From Thermotogota bacterium ADurb.Bin062 (GTDB lineage Bacteria; Thermotogota; Thermotogae; MWEM01), in NCBI GenBank assembly GCA_002071085.1, contig MWEM01000001.1:1-64000 (forward strand): 64,000 bases of DNA, in the 5' to 3' direction. The position numbers were made by a program, and so were the translations under genes. Of this stretch, positions 17,300-26,249 are shown piece after piece (positions within the stretch are counted from its first letter, which is position 1; each line of letters opens with the position of its first letter). Below the pieces are notes generated by a model. It was not told the origin of the DNA, did not search any database, and saw only the letters and a list, made by a program, of their open reading frames with translations.

Positions 17300-18260
17300 G
17301 TGGGTCAAGCTATGGGGTGACAAAACTAAGATGTTCATCGCGGGGTAAAAAAGACAAAAGGCGGATCGCGAGACTTCGTGGGCTTCCGAAGTCAGCCCGC
17401 TGGTTACCCCGCGATGACCCGCACGCTAATCGCGGCGTAAGCGCCCCTTCATTTCGCGACGGCGCGATACCCCGGTTTTCGTTCGTTTCCAAGATAAAAA
17501 ACAGAGTTCGCACAGAGAGCACAGAGGGCACGGAGGAGTGACGGAGGGGTGTAAAAAACTTAAAAACATGCCGGACTGAAGTCCGGCGTTCCCAGGGCGT
17601 TCTCAGGTGTTCTTGCGTGGCGGCATCGCGACGTAAGAGCCCCTTCTTTTCGCGACGGCACGATACCCCGGTTTTCGTTCGTTTCCAAGATAAAAAACAG
17701 GGTTCACACAGAGGGCACAGAGAGCACGGAGGAGAGATTAGGACCAATTCAGAATTGATTATGGAAGGCCAGCCCGGGAACGCTGGACTTTAGTTCGGAA
17801 TTGTTTACCTCGAAATAATAAAAATGACAAAAGGCGGATCGCGGGTCTTGAAAGGCTGGGAACGCCAACTTTTAAGTTGGCATGTCTTTTTTGAAGAGAA
17901 AAGGAGGATTGCGCACAGTGGGCACGGAGAAAACATACATCGCGGAGTAAGCGTCCCTTCTTTTGGCGACGGCGCGATACGTTTTTGAATTTTCATCTAG
18001 TTTCTGATACCTTATTTACGTATAGAGAGAAAGAAGGGATCGCGCAGTCCTGTTAGTTACTGCGCGATAACCCACAAGAAAGCGGATTGCGGGGTAGTAA
18101 AAACCACTTACCCAGCGATAGCGCACACGGGCATCGCAGTGAAAACACATAAGAATTCTCGGGAGCTTCCAGAAAAGAAAAAACATGCCGAACTAAAGTT
18201 CGGCGTTCCCAGAGCGGGTCACAAGAACAAAAAGAGTATTGCGAGACTTCGTGAGCCGTT
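17300..18260. repeat. Dispersed modular repeat, locus 4 (about 1 kb)
   Basis: Successive modules: GGTCAAGCTATGGGGTGACA, GACTTCG/CGAAGTC with GGTTACCCCGCGATGA, ATCGCGGCGTAAGCGCCCCT (17429), CACAGAGAGCACAGAGGGCA, a GGACTGAAGTCCGGC inverted repeat, a second ATCGCGACGTAAGAG copy (17625), a second CACAGAGGGCACAGAGAGCA copy, AACTTTTAAGTTGGCATG, another ATCGCGGAGTAAGCG (17939), GTAGTAAAAACCACTTACCC, and GCCGAACTAAAGTTCGGC (18187). The rest of the 17091-18439 gap holds no gene I can support. Confidence 0.8.
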
Positions 18261-18264
18261 TTGT

Positions 18265-18310
18265 TTTCTCCTCCTCTTTCCTTTTCTTGTTGCGCTTAGA
18301 TATTATACCC
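18265..18310 (-). promoter_or_regulatory. Orphan promoter and ribosome binding site
   Basis: On the minus strand GGGTATAATATC (-10 at 18307-18302) is followed by GAGGAGGAG at 18276-18268, but no coding sequence follows; it runs straight into repeat locus 4. The same arrangement with the same spacing occurs at 33245-33290. Confidence 0.45.
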
Positions 18311-18389
18311 TCACGTATCGCTCTATTCGTGGGCGGGACAATGGTGCAAAGGCAAAGTTTAACGCGCCATACGGTCGACTCAGTTTTGC

Positions 18390-18424
18390 TAATAAAAAAA
18401 GGCGCAAACCACGCGCCTTTTTCG
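18390..18424 (-). terminator. Rho-independent terminator of the peroxiredoxin gene
   Basis: GGCGC, a 7-base loop and GCGCC, flanked by A and T runs. Read on the minus strand the stem is followed by TTTTTTTATT, 15-50 bp after the peroxiredoxin stop codon. Confidence 0.8.
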
Positions 18425-18439
18425 CGACCGGGGCGGACG

Positions 18440-19126
18440 CTAAATTTTTTTGTAGCAAAGCCACCAGTCTTTACACTCGAATGCTCCGGTTTTGGCCTGC
18501 TCCAAACGCTCTTTCGCGGTTTTTACGTCTTTCGCGGGAGGAATGATCACTTTGTCGCCGAACACTTCGTTCTTCGGCCAGTTCGCCGGCATCGCCACTT
18601 TGTTCTTGTCCGCGAACTGCATCGCTTCCACGACCCGGAGTATTTCGTCCATATTCCTGCCGAGCTCCTGGGGATAGTACAGGATGATCCGGATGATCCC
18701 GTTCGCGTCTACGACGAAGACGGCCCTGACGGTGTTGGTCCCTTTGCCAGGGTGGATGATCCCCAACTTGTTCGCAACGGCGCCGGTATCCGCGATAATC
18801 GGGAACTGGATTTCGACGCCCATCTTTTCGTGAATCCACTCTTCCCATTTGATGTGAGAAAACACTTGGTCGACGCTCATACCGATGAGCTCGGTGTTCA
18901 ATGCCCTGAATTTGTCGTATCTCATTTGGAACGCGACGAATTCGGTGGTGCAGACCGGCGTAAAGTCAGCCGGGTGGCTGAACAGAACGAACCATTTGCC
19001 TTTGAAAGCCTCCGGTAACACCATCTCTCCTCGCGTGGTCTGTACGGTCATATTCGGGAACTTGTCCCCCAGTAACGGCATTCCGCTTCGCTCTTCGTGA
19101 GCGCCGCACGGTTTTCTTTCTTCCAT
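18440..19126 (-). CDS. Peroxiredoxin (Prx6 / archaeal-type AhpC)
   Basis: Thiol peroxidase of 228 residues that reduces hydrogen and organic peroxides. The peroxidatic cysteine lies in [11 protein letters not shown]. The C-terminal extension contains [11 protein letters not shown], whose cysteines match the resolving cysteines of thermophile and archaeal Prx6-type enzymes, so this is likely a two-cysteine decamer. The ATG at 19126 follows AAGGAGGAG; an in-frame TTG 18 bases earlier overlaps that site and is less likely. It is monocistronic, closed by the terminator at 18390-18424. Such enzymes are typical of anaerobes' oxidative defence. Confidence 0.93.
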   Translation of the reverse strand: MEERKPCGAHEERSGMPLLGDKFPNMTVQTTRGEMVLPEAFKGKWFVLFSHPADFTPVCTTEFVAFQMRYDKFRALNTELIGMSVDQVFSHIKWEEWIHEKMGVEIQFPIIADTGAVANKLGIIHPGKGTNTVRAVFVVDANGIIRIILYYPQELGRNMDEILRVVEAMQFADKNKVAMPANWPKNEVFGDKVIIPPAKDVKTAKERLEQAKTGAFECKDWWLCYKKI

Positions 19127-19279
19127 CGAAAACTCCTCCTTCAATTTGAAATTTGCAGCTCATTACATGGACGAAAAAAGAAAGATTCTTATTCATTTGG
19201 ATTTTTTCTTTGTAGTTTTACACATTAATACTCTACAATTAAAAACTATTGTTCAGGGATTGCTTTCCTTTCCGGCGAC

Positions 19280-19308
19280 TTGATTTTTCTGGCCATCCCT
19301 TCTATAAT
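19280..19308 (+). promoter_or_regulatory. Promoter of the class II aldolase gene
   Basis: TTGATT at 19280-19285, 17 bp, TATAAT at 19303-19308. The transcript would begin near 19315, leaving a leader of about 160 nt. Confidence 0.75.
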
Positions 19309-19314
19309 TGGAGT

Positions 19315-19473
19315 TGGCAGGGATCAAGCCAAAGAAAGGGCTCCGTCACCTCTAATTTTCGCAAATCTGTGACCTTTCAGCCTTCGAAGGCAGAAAATGA
19401 CGCGAGAAACTGGAGAAAACCAACGACAGGACCGGGTCTAGAAAAGCCGGAGGGGCCCATTGGAGGAAGGCAG
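19315..19473 (+). other. Long leader of the class II aldolase gene with hairpins
   Basis: No reading frame of note. A stem GTCAC/GTGAC pairs 19345-19349 with 19369-19373. Next comes a strong hairpin, TTTC-A-GCCTTCGAAGGC-A-GAAA, at 19375-19396. I matched it to no riboswitch class known to me; it may be regulatory or simply a leader. Confidence 0.35.
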
Positions 19474-20118
19474 ATGAATCGTAATTTTTGCAGCGCACAA
19501 CTATTGGCCGCTTGTCACCGTATAGAAACCAGCGGTATGACAGTCGGAACTTGGGGAAACATCAGCATACGTGTGGACACAACCCATTTTTTAATCACTC
19601 CGAGTGGGATGAAATACAGCCTTCTGGAGGGTCGCGATATGGTGTTAATGGATATGGACGGCCGGGTCGTCGAAAGCGATCGCAAACCCAGCATCGAAAA
19701 TGCGCTTCATCGGGGGATCTACCGCGCCCGACCGGATGTTCAAGCGGTCCTTCACACGCATCCGAAGTATTCGATTGCCTTCGCAATCGCGCGGAAAGAT
19801 ATCCCTCCGGTCTGTGAAGAGCTGGTTCAAATTATCGGAGAGGGTGTGCGCTGCGCGGCCTACGCCTTGCCCGGTACTGAGGAGTTGGCGAAGAACGCGG
19901 TTGAGGCGTTAGGAGACCGGAACGCTGCGCTTATTGCCAATCACGGGGCCGTATGCGTCGGGGAGTCGATCGATAAGGCCTTCTTGGTAGCGGAGGTCTT
20001 AGAAAAATCCGCCCAAGGCATCCTCTATGCGACACTGCTCGGTACGCCCCATATCCTCTCCCACGAGGATTGTGTCGCTATGCGGGACTTCGTCACCCAT
20101 TCCTACGGGCAAAGGTAG
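19474..20118 (+). CDS. Class II aldolase (L-fuculose-phosphate aldolase-like)
   Basis: Zinc-dependent aldolase or dehydratase of 214 residues, cytoplasmic. Zinc ligands are the pair in VLHTHPKY and the later ANHGAVCVG histidine. The catalytic-acid region (KPSIENALHRGIY) and the substrate loop TWGNISIRV, GTWGN in place of the common GTSGNIS, are in place. Family members cleave fuculose-1-phosphate or related deoxy-pentose phosphates to DHAP plus an aldehyde, or act in methionine salvage (MtnB). The start follows TGGAGGAAGG. It stands alone between the peroxiredoxin and the copper ATPase, so context does not identify the substrate. Confidence 0.87.
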   Translation: MNRNFCSAQLLAACHRIETSGMTVGTWGNISIRVDTTHFLITPSGMKYSLLEGRDMVLMDMDGRVVESDRKPSIENALHRGIYRARPDVQAVLHTHPKYSIAFAIARKDIPPVCEELVQIIGEGVRCAAYALPGTEELAKNAVEALGDRNAALIANHGAVCVGESIDKAFLVAEVLEKSAQGILYATLLGTPHILSHEDCVAMRDFVTHSYGQR

Positions 20119-20245
20119 AAAAAAGAAGAAAACGCGTCCGGCTATGGGTCGCTAGGCGCGTCCCCGTACGGTTGGAGGGTCCTCGCTTCGTTTACACCTC
20201 GTTTAAACGATCGGGGGGGAAGCCGGGGCTCCCACCGCTTGGTGC

Positions 20246-22429
20246 CTAATCCCGATGATACTTTAATCGGAGCGAGTTTAAAATGACGGTGATCGAGCTG
20301 AAAGCCATCGCGATCTCTCCGATGGCCGGGTGCAGGACCCCGAGCATAGCCGCGGGTATGGCGATCACGTTGTACAAGAAGGCCCACAGCAGGTTCTGCT
20401 TGATGATCCGGAAGGTCATCCGCGAGATACGGATGCTTTCGACCACTTGCGGGATGCCGCCTCGGACGATGACGATATCGGCGCTGTCTATCGCCAGATC
20501 CGTTCCCGAGCCCATCGCAATACCGATATCCGCGGCCTTCAAAGCGGGACCGTCGTTGAGTCCATCTCCGACCATCAAGACCTTCTCTTTGCCGTGACGG
20601 CTTTCGTGGATCAACGTCAGCTTTTCCGAAGGCTTCATTTGGCTCCTATAATCCCTAATCCCGGTCTCCGCGCACACCCGTTTGGCCGCTTCCTCGTGAT
20701 CCCCCGTCGCCAGGACGATCTTGAGGCCAAAGGCTTTGAGGGCGGCGATCCCTTCGACTGTGTCTTCTCGTATGGGGTCGGTGATGGCAAAGGCTCCCAG
20801 AGGGTCGCCGTTGACCCGCGCTTCGACGATAGAATACCCTTTTTCCGCCCATAGGCGATAAGGCTCCAGACTCGTCGGCTTTCCCACGAACAGGTCTTTG
20901 CCTTCCCACTTTCCACCGATACCGGAGCCGGCGGTTTCCAGTACTTCGTCTATCACGACTTGCCGGTGGAGTCCCTTTTCTTTCGCATATTCCACGAGCG
21001 ATTTGGCGAGAGGGTGGGCCGATTGCGTTTCGAGCTGCGCGATCGCGGGTAACAGTTCGTCTGGGACCGACGATTCGACCACCGAGGGTTTGCCTACCGT
21101 CAGGGTTCCGGTTTTATCGAGTATGACGGCGCCGATCTCTCCCGCCGTTTGTATCGCCTCTCCGTTTCGGATGATCAGCCCTTTCTTTGCGGAAAGGGAG
21201 GAGGCGCCGATCAAGGCCATCGGGATCGCTAGCCCTAACGCGCAGGGGCACGCGATCACGAGTGTGGCGACGAAGACGAAGAGACTATGCGAGAGGGCGT
21301 CGGCGTTCGCGTTGACCCAAGGGATCGCTTTTTCAAAAGAGGTCAACATCGGCCTTAAAGCGTCGTAGCGGAAAAACCAGATCAACCCGGCCGAAATCGC
21401 CAGGAGGAGCACGGCCGGGACGAACCACAAGGTAATCCGATCCGCAAGCGCTTGGATCGGTACTTTTGTGCCCTGGGCGTCTTGTACCATCGAGATCAAC
21501 TGGGATAAGAAAAGGTCCTCTCCGGTTCCGGTCACCCTGATCGTTATGGGGGCGTTGAGGTTGAGAGAGCCTCCGGTGACCGGCGATCCGGTTTGTTTTT
21601 GCAGGGGCATATACTCCCCGGTGATCATCGACTCATCGACGGAAGAGGCCCCTTCGACCACCTCTCCGTCCAACGGAATACGCTCGGAGGGATAGACGCG
21701 CACCAGGCTATCGAGCTTGACCGCCTCGATCGGAACCATCACCCACCCGTCTTCCGATTTCACTCGCGCCTCCGTCGCTTGTAACTGCATCAGCGCTTTG
21801 ACATCTTTCGCGGCTCGATCGCGCAACCAAGATTCGATGTACCTTCCCGTGAGGTGGATGGCCACGATCATCGCGCCGATACTTCCGAAGGAGGCGATCT
21901 TCAACCCCACGAGCGCCAGAAGCGTCGTGGCGAACGCGGTGACCGATCCCAAAAAGATCAGCGTGTCCATATTGAAATGCCAATGGATCAAGGCAATCCA
22001 CGCGCCCTTGATCGTGTGGCGTCCGGTATAGAAGATCACTAAGGCCGCTATCAGCGGTTCAACGTACTCGAATGCAGGCACGTGGCGTCCGGACATATGA
22101 AGGAACATCATAACCATCAGCGGAATGGTTACCGCCCAAGATAGGATCAAGTTTCGACCGGCTTCTTGAAACCGTTTTTGCATCGCGTCCGGGGCGACAG
22201 AGTCTGTGATTTCGTATCCGGCGTTCGATACGGCCTTTTTCAATTCATCGAAAGGGATTTCTTGGTTGGATAAGGCAAACCCGGATTCCGTCGCGAGGTT
22301 GACGGAAACGAAAGAAATGCCGTCGACCTTCTTTATCGCGCGCTCCACGTGTTTGACACAGGTCACGCAGGTCATTCCTTTCACAAAGAAACTCTGTTTG
22401 TGCGCCGTCTGTTGCGTATCGCTCGACAT
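20246..22429 (-). CDS. copA: Copper-type P1B ATPase
   Basis: Heavy-metal exporting ATPase of 727 residues in the inner membrane. It has one N-terminal metal-binding domain with GMTCVTC (C21, C24), then eight membrane segments with the ion site VIACPCALGLAIP, phosphorylation motif DKTGTLTVGKP, the SAHPLAKS motif of P1B ATPases and the hinge GDGLNDGPAL. The CPC motif with late NLLWAFLYNVIAIPAAMG-like residues points to Cu+. The length fits a single-HMA CopA. The ATG has AAAGGAGAACG upstream. No CopY/CueR-type regulator or copper chaperone gene is adjacent. Confidence 0.93.
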   Translation of the reverse strand: MSSDTQQTAHKQSFFVKGMTCVTCVKHVERAIKKVDGISFVSVNLATESGFALSNQEIPFDELKKAVSNAGYEITDSVAPDAMQKRFQEAGRNLILSWAVTIPLMVMMFLHMSGRHVPAFEYVEPLIAALVIFYTGRHTIKGAWIALIHWHFNMDTLIFLGSVTAFATTLLALVGLKIASFGSIGAMIVAIHLTGRYIESWLRDRAAKDVKALMQLQATEARVKSEDGWVMVPIEAVKLDSLVRVYPSERIPLDGEVVEGASSVDESMITGEYMPLQKQTGSPVTGGSLNLNAPITIRVTGTGEDLFLSQLISMVQDAQGTKVPIQALADRITLWFVPAVLLLAISAGLIWFFRYDALRPMLTSFEKAIPWVNANADALSHSLFVFVATLVIACPCALGLAIPMALIGASSLSAKKGLIIRNGEAIQTAGEIGAVILDKTGTLTVGKPSVVESSVPDELLPAIAQLETQSAHPLAKSLVEYAKEKGLHRQVVIDEVLETAGSGIGGKWEGKDLFVGKPTSLEPYRLWAEKGYSIVEARVNGDPLGAFAITDPIREDTVEGIAALKAFGLKIVLATGDHEEAAKRVCAETGIRDYRSQMKPSEKLTLIHESRHGKEKVLMVGDGLNDGPALKAADIGIAMGSGTDLAIDSADIVIVRGGIPQVVESIRISRMTFRIIKQNLLWAFLYNVIAIPAAMLGVLHPAIGEIAMAFSSITVILNSLRLKYHRD

Positions 22430-22470
22430 ATCCGTTCTCCTTTCTCTCTTTTGCGTGTCACATTTTTCTG

Positions 22471-22770
22471 GGAGCGCCCTGGGAACGCCGAACTTTAGTT
22501 CGGCATGCCTTTCTGTGAACAGTAGCTTTCAAGTTGACTTGCTTTCTGTTCTCTGGGAACGCCCTGGGAACGCCGAACTTTAGTTCGGCATGCCTTTCTG
22601 GGAACGGCAGCTTTCAAGTTGACTTGCTTTCTGCTCTCTGGGAACGCCCTGGGAACGCCGAACTTTAGTTCGGCATGCCTTTCTGGAAACGGCAGCTTTC
22701 AAGTTGACTTGCTTTCTGTTCTCTGGGAACGCCCTGGGAACGCCGAACTTTAGTTCGGCATGTTTTCTAG
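22471..22770. repeat. Tandem array, 85-bp period, about 3.4 units
   Basis: GCCCTGGGAACGCCGAACTT occurs at 22476, 22561, 22646 and 22731, an exact 85-bp period. Each unit holds the inverted repeat GCCGAACTTTAGTTCGGC, CATGCCTTTCTG, and AGCTTTCAAGTTGACTTGCT. It starts about 40 bp upstream of the copA start codon, so the copA promoter must lie in or before the array. Confidence 0.9.
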
Positions 22771-22989
22771 CTTTTCAAAAATCAAACGCATCCTTACTCA
22801 AAGCCCCCGCCCTCTGCTAGCCGCCCCTTTACTTCTTAGACGAGACAAAACCGTAAAAGATTCAGAGCCTGAAAACCCGTGCCAGTTCTGCAAATCGAAA
22901 ATCTTTGCTCGTTCGTGAGGTCGATTCCTGCTCGGATTGAGCTTGGTGCTGCCTTTTTGAGACCATCCTTCTTTTTGCTGGATGTTCTT

Positions 22990-23090
22990 AGGAAAATAGA
23001 TACCGTGCCAACTTAAAAGTTGGCGTTCCCAGGGCGTTCCAAGTGTTCCCAGGCGTTCCCAGCAGTTCGACGCTCCCTGGGAACATCCTC
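22990..23090. repeat. Short dispersed repeat, locus 5b
   Basis: GCCAACTTAAAAGTTGGC inverted repeat followed by three variants of GGCGTTCCCAGG. The remaining DNA between 22770 and 23137 shows no supportable gene. Confidence 0.65.
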
Positions 23091-23137
23091 GTTGCCTTCT
23101 GTGTGAGACTTTTTTCTCCAGCAGGGCGCCCGCACGC

Positions 23138-24793
23138 TTACATCCCGTAGAGGATACCGTGCTTTTGGAGTTCTTCCGAGGCTTCCTTAGTGAAGCCGCC
23201 TGGCGCGTAGACAAAAAGAATAGGAGCCTTTGCCGTTTTGGAAAGCGCTTGATGGAGTTGTAGTATCCGCCGGAGCTGGGTCTTTCCGAATTTCTTTTTC
23301 AACGTTTTGACTTCAATCCAAATCTCCGGGTCGCTTTCGACGATGAGGTCGATCTCGAAGGTTTGGTTCTCGATCTTCTTCGGTACGCGTTCTTGAATGG
23401 GGTGAGGATCGACCCATATCTGAGGGCCATTTTTAGCGATTTCGTTCAAGTAGAAGCCTTTTTGAAGCTTTCGGCGGAGTTTGAACTCGCCAAACAGCCC
23501 GATTTCGTAGTTCCGGATCCCCATTTGACTAAGAGCTTCGCTTCGTATATCTGGAACAAAATGGTCGATCTCTTCCTGGAATGCACCGCGAAATACCCAT
23601 TCGTAAGTTTTATCGCGACTGATGGTATAGCGATAGAAACCGCTCCCCTGACTGATGAGATCCGCTTTTATCAAAGCCTGAAGCTTTTCTTGAACCTGTT
23701 GTTCGGATTCCTTTAGCTTCAAGTCTTGGATGATCTCCGCACGCGTGCATTCCCTTGCTTGCTGGAAAAGGTATAGAATAATGCGTTTAGCGTTTGACTC
23801 GTTCACGTCTTTGAAGATCTTCGCCATATACTCCATCCAGGTTCCGTAGATGCCCCCTCCCTGCTTCATCTCCTTCTCGTACACTTCTGTGATGACGAGC
23901 GGGTCGGTGAAGTTTTTCTTTTCGTTGTGCCGGCTGGAAAATAATTGTGAGATATACAGCGGATCTCCCTGTGTGAGCTTCCAGATGTGTTCGATGGCTT
24001 CTTTGTCAACGCGCGTCTGATAGTGTTTGGCGTATTGTATTACCGCTTGTTTGGCTTCATCTTCCGGCCAGTTTTCCATACTCCAGCTATCGAACCGACC
24101 AACCAGACCATTCACGATGCGCAGCAACCAGTGCACCTCGCTTCCCGAGACGATCAATGGCGCTTTTCTTTGCTCCGCCAGGGTAAGGTATGTGCCACTC
24201 ATCGTGTCGATTACCTTACCTCCTTGATCCACAACGTATTCGTTGATGTATTGGAATTCATCGATAATCTGGATAATCCGCAAGTCTCTGAGGCTGGCTA
24301 TTTCGGACGGCGCTCTGGATGCGCTGTCCCACATCATATTCCAGTTGGAAATCTTCTCGTACGAGAGCAGCGCGCGATGATACTCCAGGTACACAGGGTC
24401 TTGCGTAATGGCCGGTATCTCCTCGAACGCTACCGGTTTCGTAACAAGCTGCGGCTCGTTCATTTCAAAGGCTACCAGTTGGTTGATCAGCGCGCGTAGG
24501 AAGAGTTTGGCGAACTCCGCTTGCGTCGTTCGAATCTCAGGTATAGTAAAGTAGAACGGGATCACTTCCGGGTTATGAGCAGTCCAATGAACATTGAACA
24601 GCCGCTGTAGGAAAACGGTCTTCCCTTTTTTTCTGCGCGCGACGATCGCCTGACTCTTTGGCTTTCCTCTGATGAGGTTGTCGTACCACCCGCCCAGAAA
24701 CCAGGAGAATTCTTTCTGGCGGCCGACGAAAAGTTCGGGTGGACCTACCTGCTCTTCCAAAGCGAAATTCAGCTTCTTTGGAATCCTTAGCAT
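23138..24793 (-). CDS. AAA ATPase fused to a C-terminal PD-(D/E)XK nuclease-like domain
   Basis: Protein of 551 residues of the archaeal-type ATPase group often found in thermophiles. After VGRQKEF (23-29), the P-loop region is KKGKT (55-59) in VARRKKGKTV, lacking the usual first glycine. Walker B is LRIIQIIDEF (D178, E179) and a sensor-like PLIVSGSE follows. A winged-helix-like middle segment contains CTRAEIIQDLKLKESEQQVQ. The end resembles a DUF234-type nuclease: D482 in FEIDLIVE, E494-x-K496 in WIEVKTL. The ATG follows GGAGGAGG and a TATAAT at 24833-24828. Relatives are probably mobile or defence-linked DNA enzymes; the target is unknown. Confidence 0.8.
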   Translation of the reverse strand: MLRIPKKLNFALEEQVGPPELFVGRQKEFSWFLGGWYDNLIRGKPKSQAIVARRKKGKTVFLQRLFNVHWTAHNPEVIPFYFTIPEIRTTQAEFAKLFLRALINQLVAFEMNEPQLVTKPVAFEEIPAITQDPVYLEYHRALLSYEKISNWNMMWDSASRAPSEIASLRDLRIIQIIDEFQYINEYVVDQGGKVIDTMSGTYLTLAEQRKAPLIVSGSEVHWLLRIVNGLVGRFDSWSMENWPEDEAKQAVIQYAKHYQTRVDKEAIEHIWKLTQGDPLYISQLFSSRHNEKKNFTDPLVITEVYEKEMKQGGGIYGTWMEYMAKIFKDVNESNAKRIILYLFQQARECTRAEIIQDLKLKESEQQVQEKLQALIKADLISQGSGFYRYTISRDKTYEWVFRGAFQEEIDHFVPDIRSEALSQMGIRNYEIGLFGEFKLRRKLQKGFYLNEIAKNGPQIWVDPHPIQERVPKKIENQTFEIDLIVESDPEIWIEVKTLKKKFGKTQLRRILQLHQALSKTAKAPILFVYAPGGFTKEASEELQKHGILYGM

Positions 24794-24864
24794 CTACACA
24801 CCCTCCTCCATATCTTCGTTACACCTCATTATAGCACAGTGTTCTAAGCTGCGAATCTGGCGAG

Positions 24865-25085
24865 TGTGGGTCAAGTTAGCGGTGCTATTTACCCCGCGAG
24901 GATCCTCGTTGTCATCGCAGCGTTAGCGCTTCTTCTTTGCGCGACGACGCGATACGCTTTTTTTCGGGCCTTTCTCGGCTAAAAAAGCAAAGGCGGAATG
25001 CGGAGACCTGTTGGTTACCCCGCGATAACCTTCGTTGTCATCGCGGCGTAAGCGCTTTTTCTTTTCGCGACGGCGCGATACAACG
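24865..25085. repeat. Dispersed modular repeat, locus 6
   Basis: Begins GTGTGGGTCAAGTTAGCGGT, then ACCCCGCGAGGAT, an ATCGCAGCGTTAGCG module (about 24914-24956) and, after GGTTACCCCGCGATAAC, a second ATCGCGGCGTAAGCG module (25039-25081). It separates the divergent AAA ATPase and Rpn genes. Confidence 0.75.
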
Positions 25086-25117
25086 TATTCGTCGCACAAA
25101 AAAAGACGAAAGGCTGA

Positions 25118-25187
25118 TGCACTTTCCCTTTTTGAAATCCCGCCTTTACGGTATAATACCGATGAAACTTTTTTGGAGGGGATATCT
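25118..25187 (+). promoter_or_regulatory. Promoter region of the Rpn nuclease gene
   Basis: TATAAT at 25152-25157 after CCCTTTTTGAAATCCCGCC, followed by TTTTTTGGAGGGG before the ATG. The -35 is weak at 17-bp spacing (TTTTTG). The block is conserved with 112-182 on the other strand. Confidence 0.65.
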
Positions 25188-26210
25188 ATGAAGAAAATAG
25201 ATAAGCCGCACGACAAATTGTTTAAAGAAGTTATGGGAGATATCGAAACGGCGAAGTCCTTCATCCAACACTATCTGCCTCCGAAGATCGTCCGGTTAAT
25301 CGATTCCGAATCGATAGCGATAGAAACAGACAGTTACCTCGAGAAAGACCTCTCCGAATACTTTTTCGATCTGCTCTTTCGGGTGAAGATGCAACAGGAA
25401 GAGGCGTATGTCTATCTGCTGTTCGAGCATAAAAGCAGGGTTGACAAACACGTGAACCTTCAACTCCTGGGGTATATGACCTCCATATGGAAGAAGACCG
25501 TACCGCGACCTCTGCCAGTGATTCTGCCCGTGGTCTTCTACCAAGGGAGAGAGAAATGGGAAGCGCCGCAATGGTTTTCGAATCGCTTTTCGAACAGCGA
25601 CCGTATGGACGGGGACTTGAAAGACTACATCCCAGACTATAAATATGAACTGTTTGAAATTTCGTCATTGAGAGAAGAAGAGGTCAAAGGGGCGAAACGG
25701 CTTCGAATCTATTTGGACGTACTAAGGCTGAGAGCGCTCGAGGGAAAAGAAGCGATTCAAGAAGTGATGCTCCGAGTCACAGTAACGATTTCGGAATTGC
25801 CGCAGACAGAAGCGAACGAACGGTTTTTCCAGATCTGTATGATCTACCTGTTCGATACAATGGGAACGGAGTATTTCCAACAATTGTCAGAACTGCTGAA
25901 AACGGTATCGGAAGAAAGGAGCGAAAAGATGCAAACAATCGCGGATATGCTCAGGCAAGAAGGAATGGAAAAGGGAATTTTGAAAGGCAGAGAAGAAGGC
26001 CTAGAAAAGGGAATGGAAAAAGGAATGGAAAAAGGAATGGAAATAGGAAGAGAAGAATTGCTTTGGAAACAAATATCCAAAAAATTCCCTAAGGCTTCGA
26101 AGAAGTATTTCGAAAAGCTGAAGACCCTAACAATAGAGAAACTTGACGCTCTGGGCCTTGAGCTAATTGATATGAAAAACGAGGAAGAGTTAAAGAAACA
26201 TTTAATGTAG
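25188..26210 (+). CDS. Rpn-family recombination-promoting nuclease / putative transposase (YhgA-like)
   Basis: Full-length 340-residue member of the PD-(D/E)XK Rpn family, whose characterised relatives in E. coli cut DNA and stimulate RecA-independent recombination. The catalytic core is visible: D61 in EYFFDLLFRV, E80-x-K82 in LLFEHKS and a Q in NLQLLGYM. The ATG 25188 follows TTGGAGGGG. The C-terminal region has the family's charged tandem motif (EGLEKGMEKGMEKGMEIG), written by near-exact 12-bp DNA repeats at about 25999-26046 that could change copy number. Upstream and coding sequence match the truncated copy at the left edge of the window. Confidence 0.88.
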   Translation: MKKIDKPHDKLFKEVMGDIETAKSFIQHYLPPKIVRLIDSESIAIETDSYLEKDLSEYFFDLLFRVKMQQEEAYVYLLFEHKSRVDKHVNLQLLGYMTSIWKKTVPRPLPVILPVVFYQGREKWEAPQWFSNRFSNSDRMDGDLKDYIPDYKYELFEISSLREEEVKGAKRLRIYLDVLRLRALEGKEAIQEVMLRVTVTISELPQTEANERFFQICMIYLFDTMGTEYFQQLSELLKTVSEERSEKMQTIADMLRQEGMEKGILKGREEGLEKGMEKGMEKGMEIGREELLWKQISKKFPKASKKYFEKLKTLTIEKLDALGLELIDMKNEEELKKHLM

Positions 26211-26249
26211 AGAGTTCTACAAAAGACTTGAATGCGAATTGATAGGCCT

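Noticed and set aside
18239-19018. 259-codon plus-strand frame over the peroxiredoxin gene
   Set aside because: Antisense to a well-conserved peroxiredoxin with its own terminator; no ribosome binding site and begins within repeat sequence.
22471-22770. Possible CRISPR array (regular repeats)
   Set aside because: The whole 85-bp period is conserved, with no unique spacers between repeats, the units are far longer than CRISPR repeats, and no cas gene is in the window. The 99- and 108-bp arrays fail for the same reasons.
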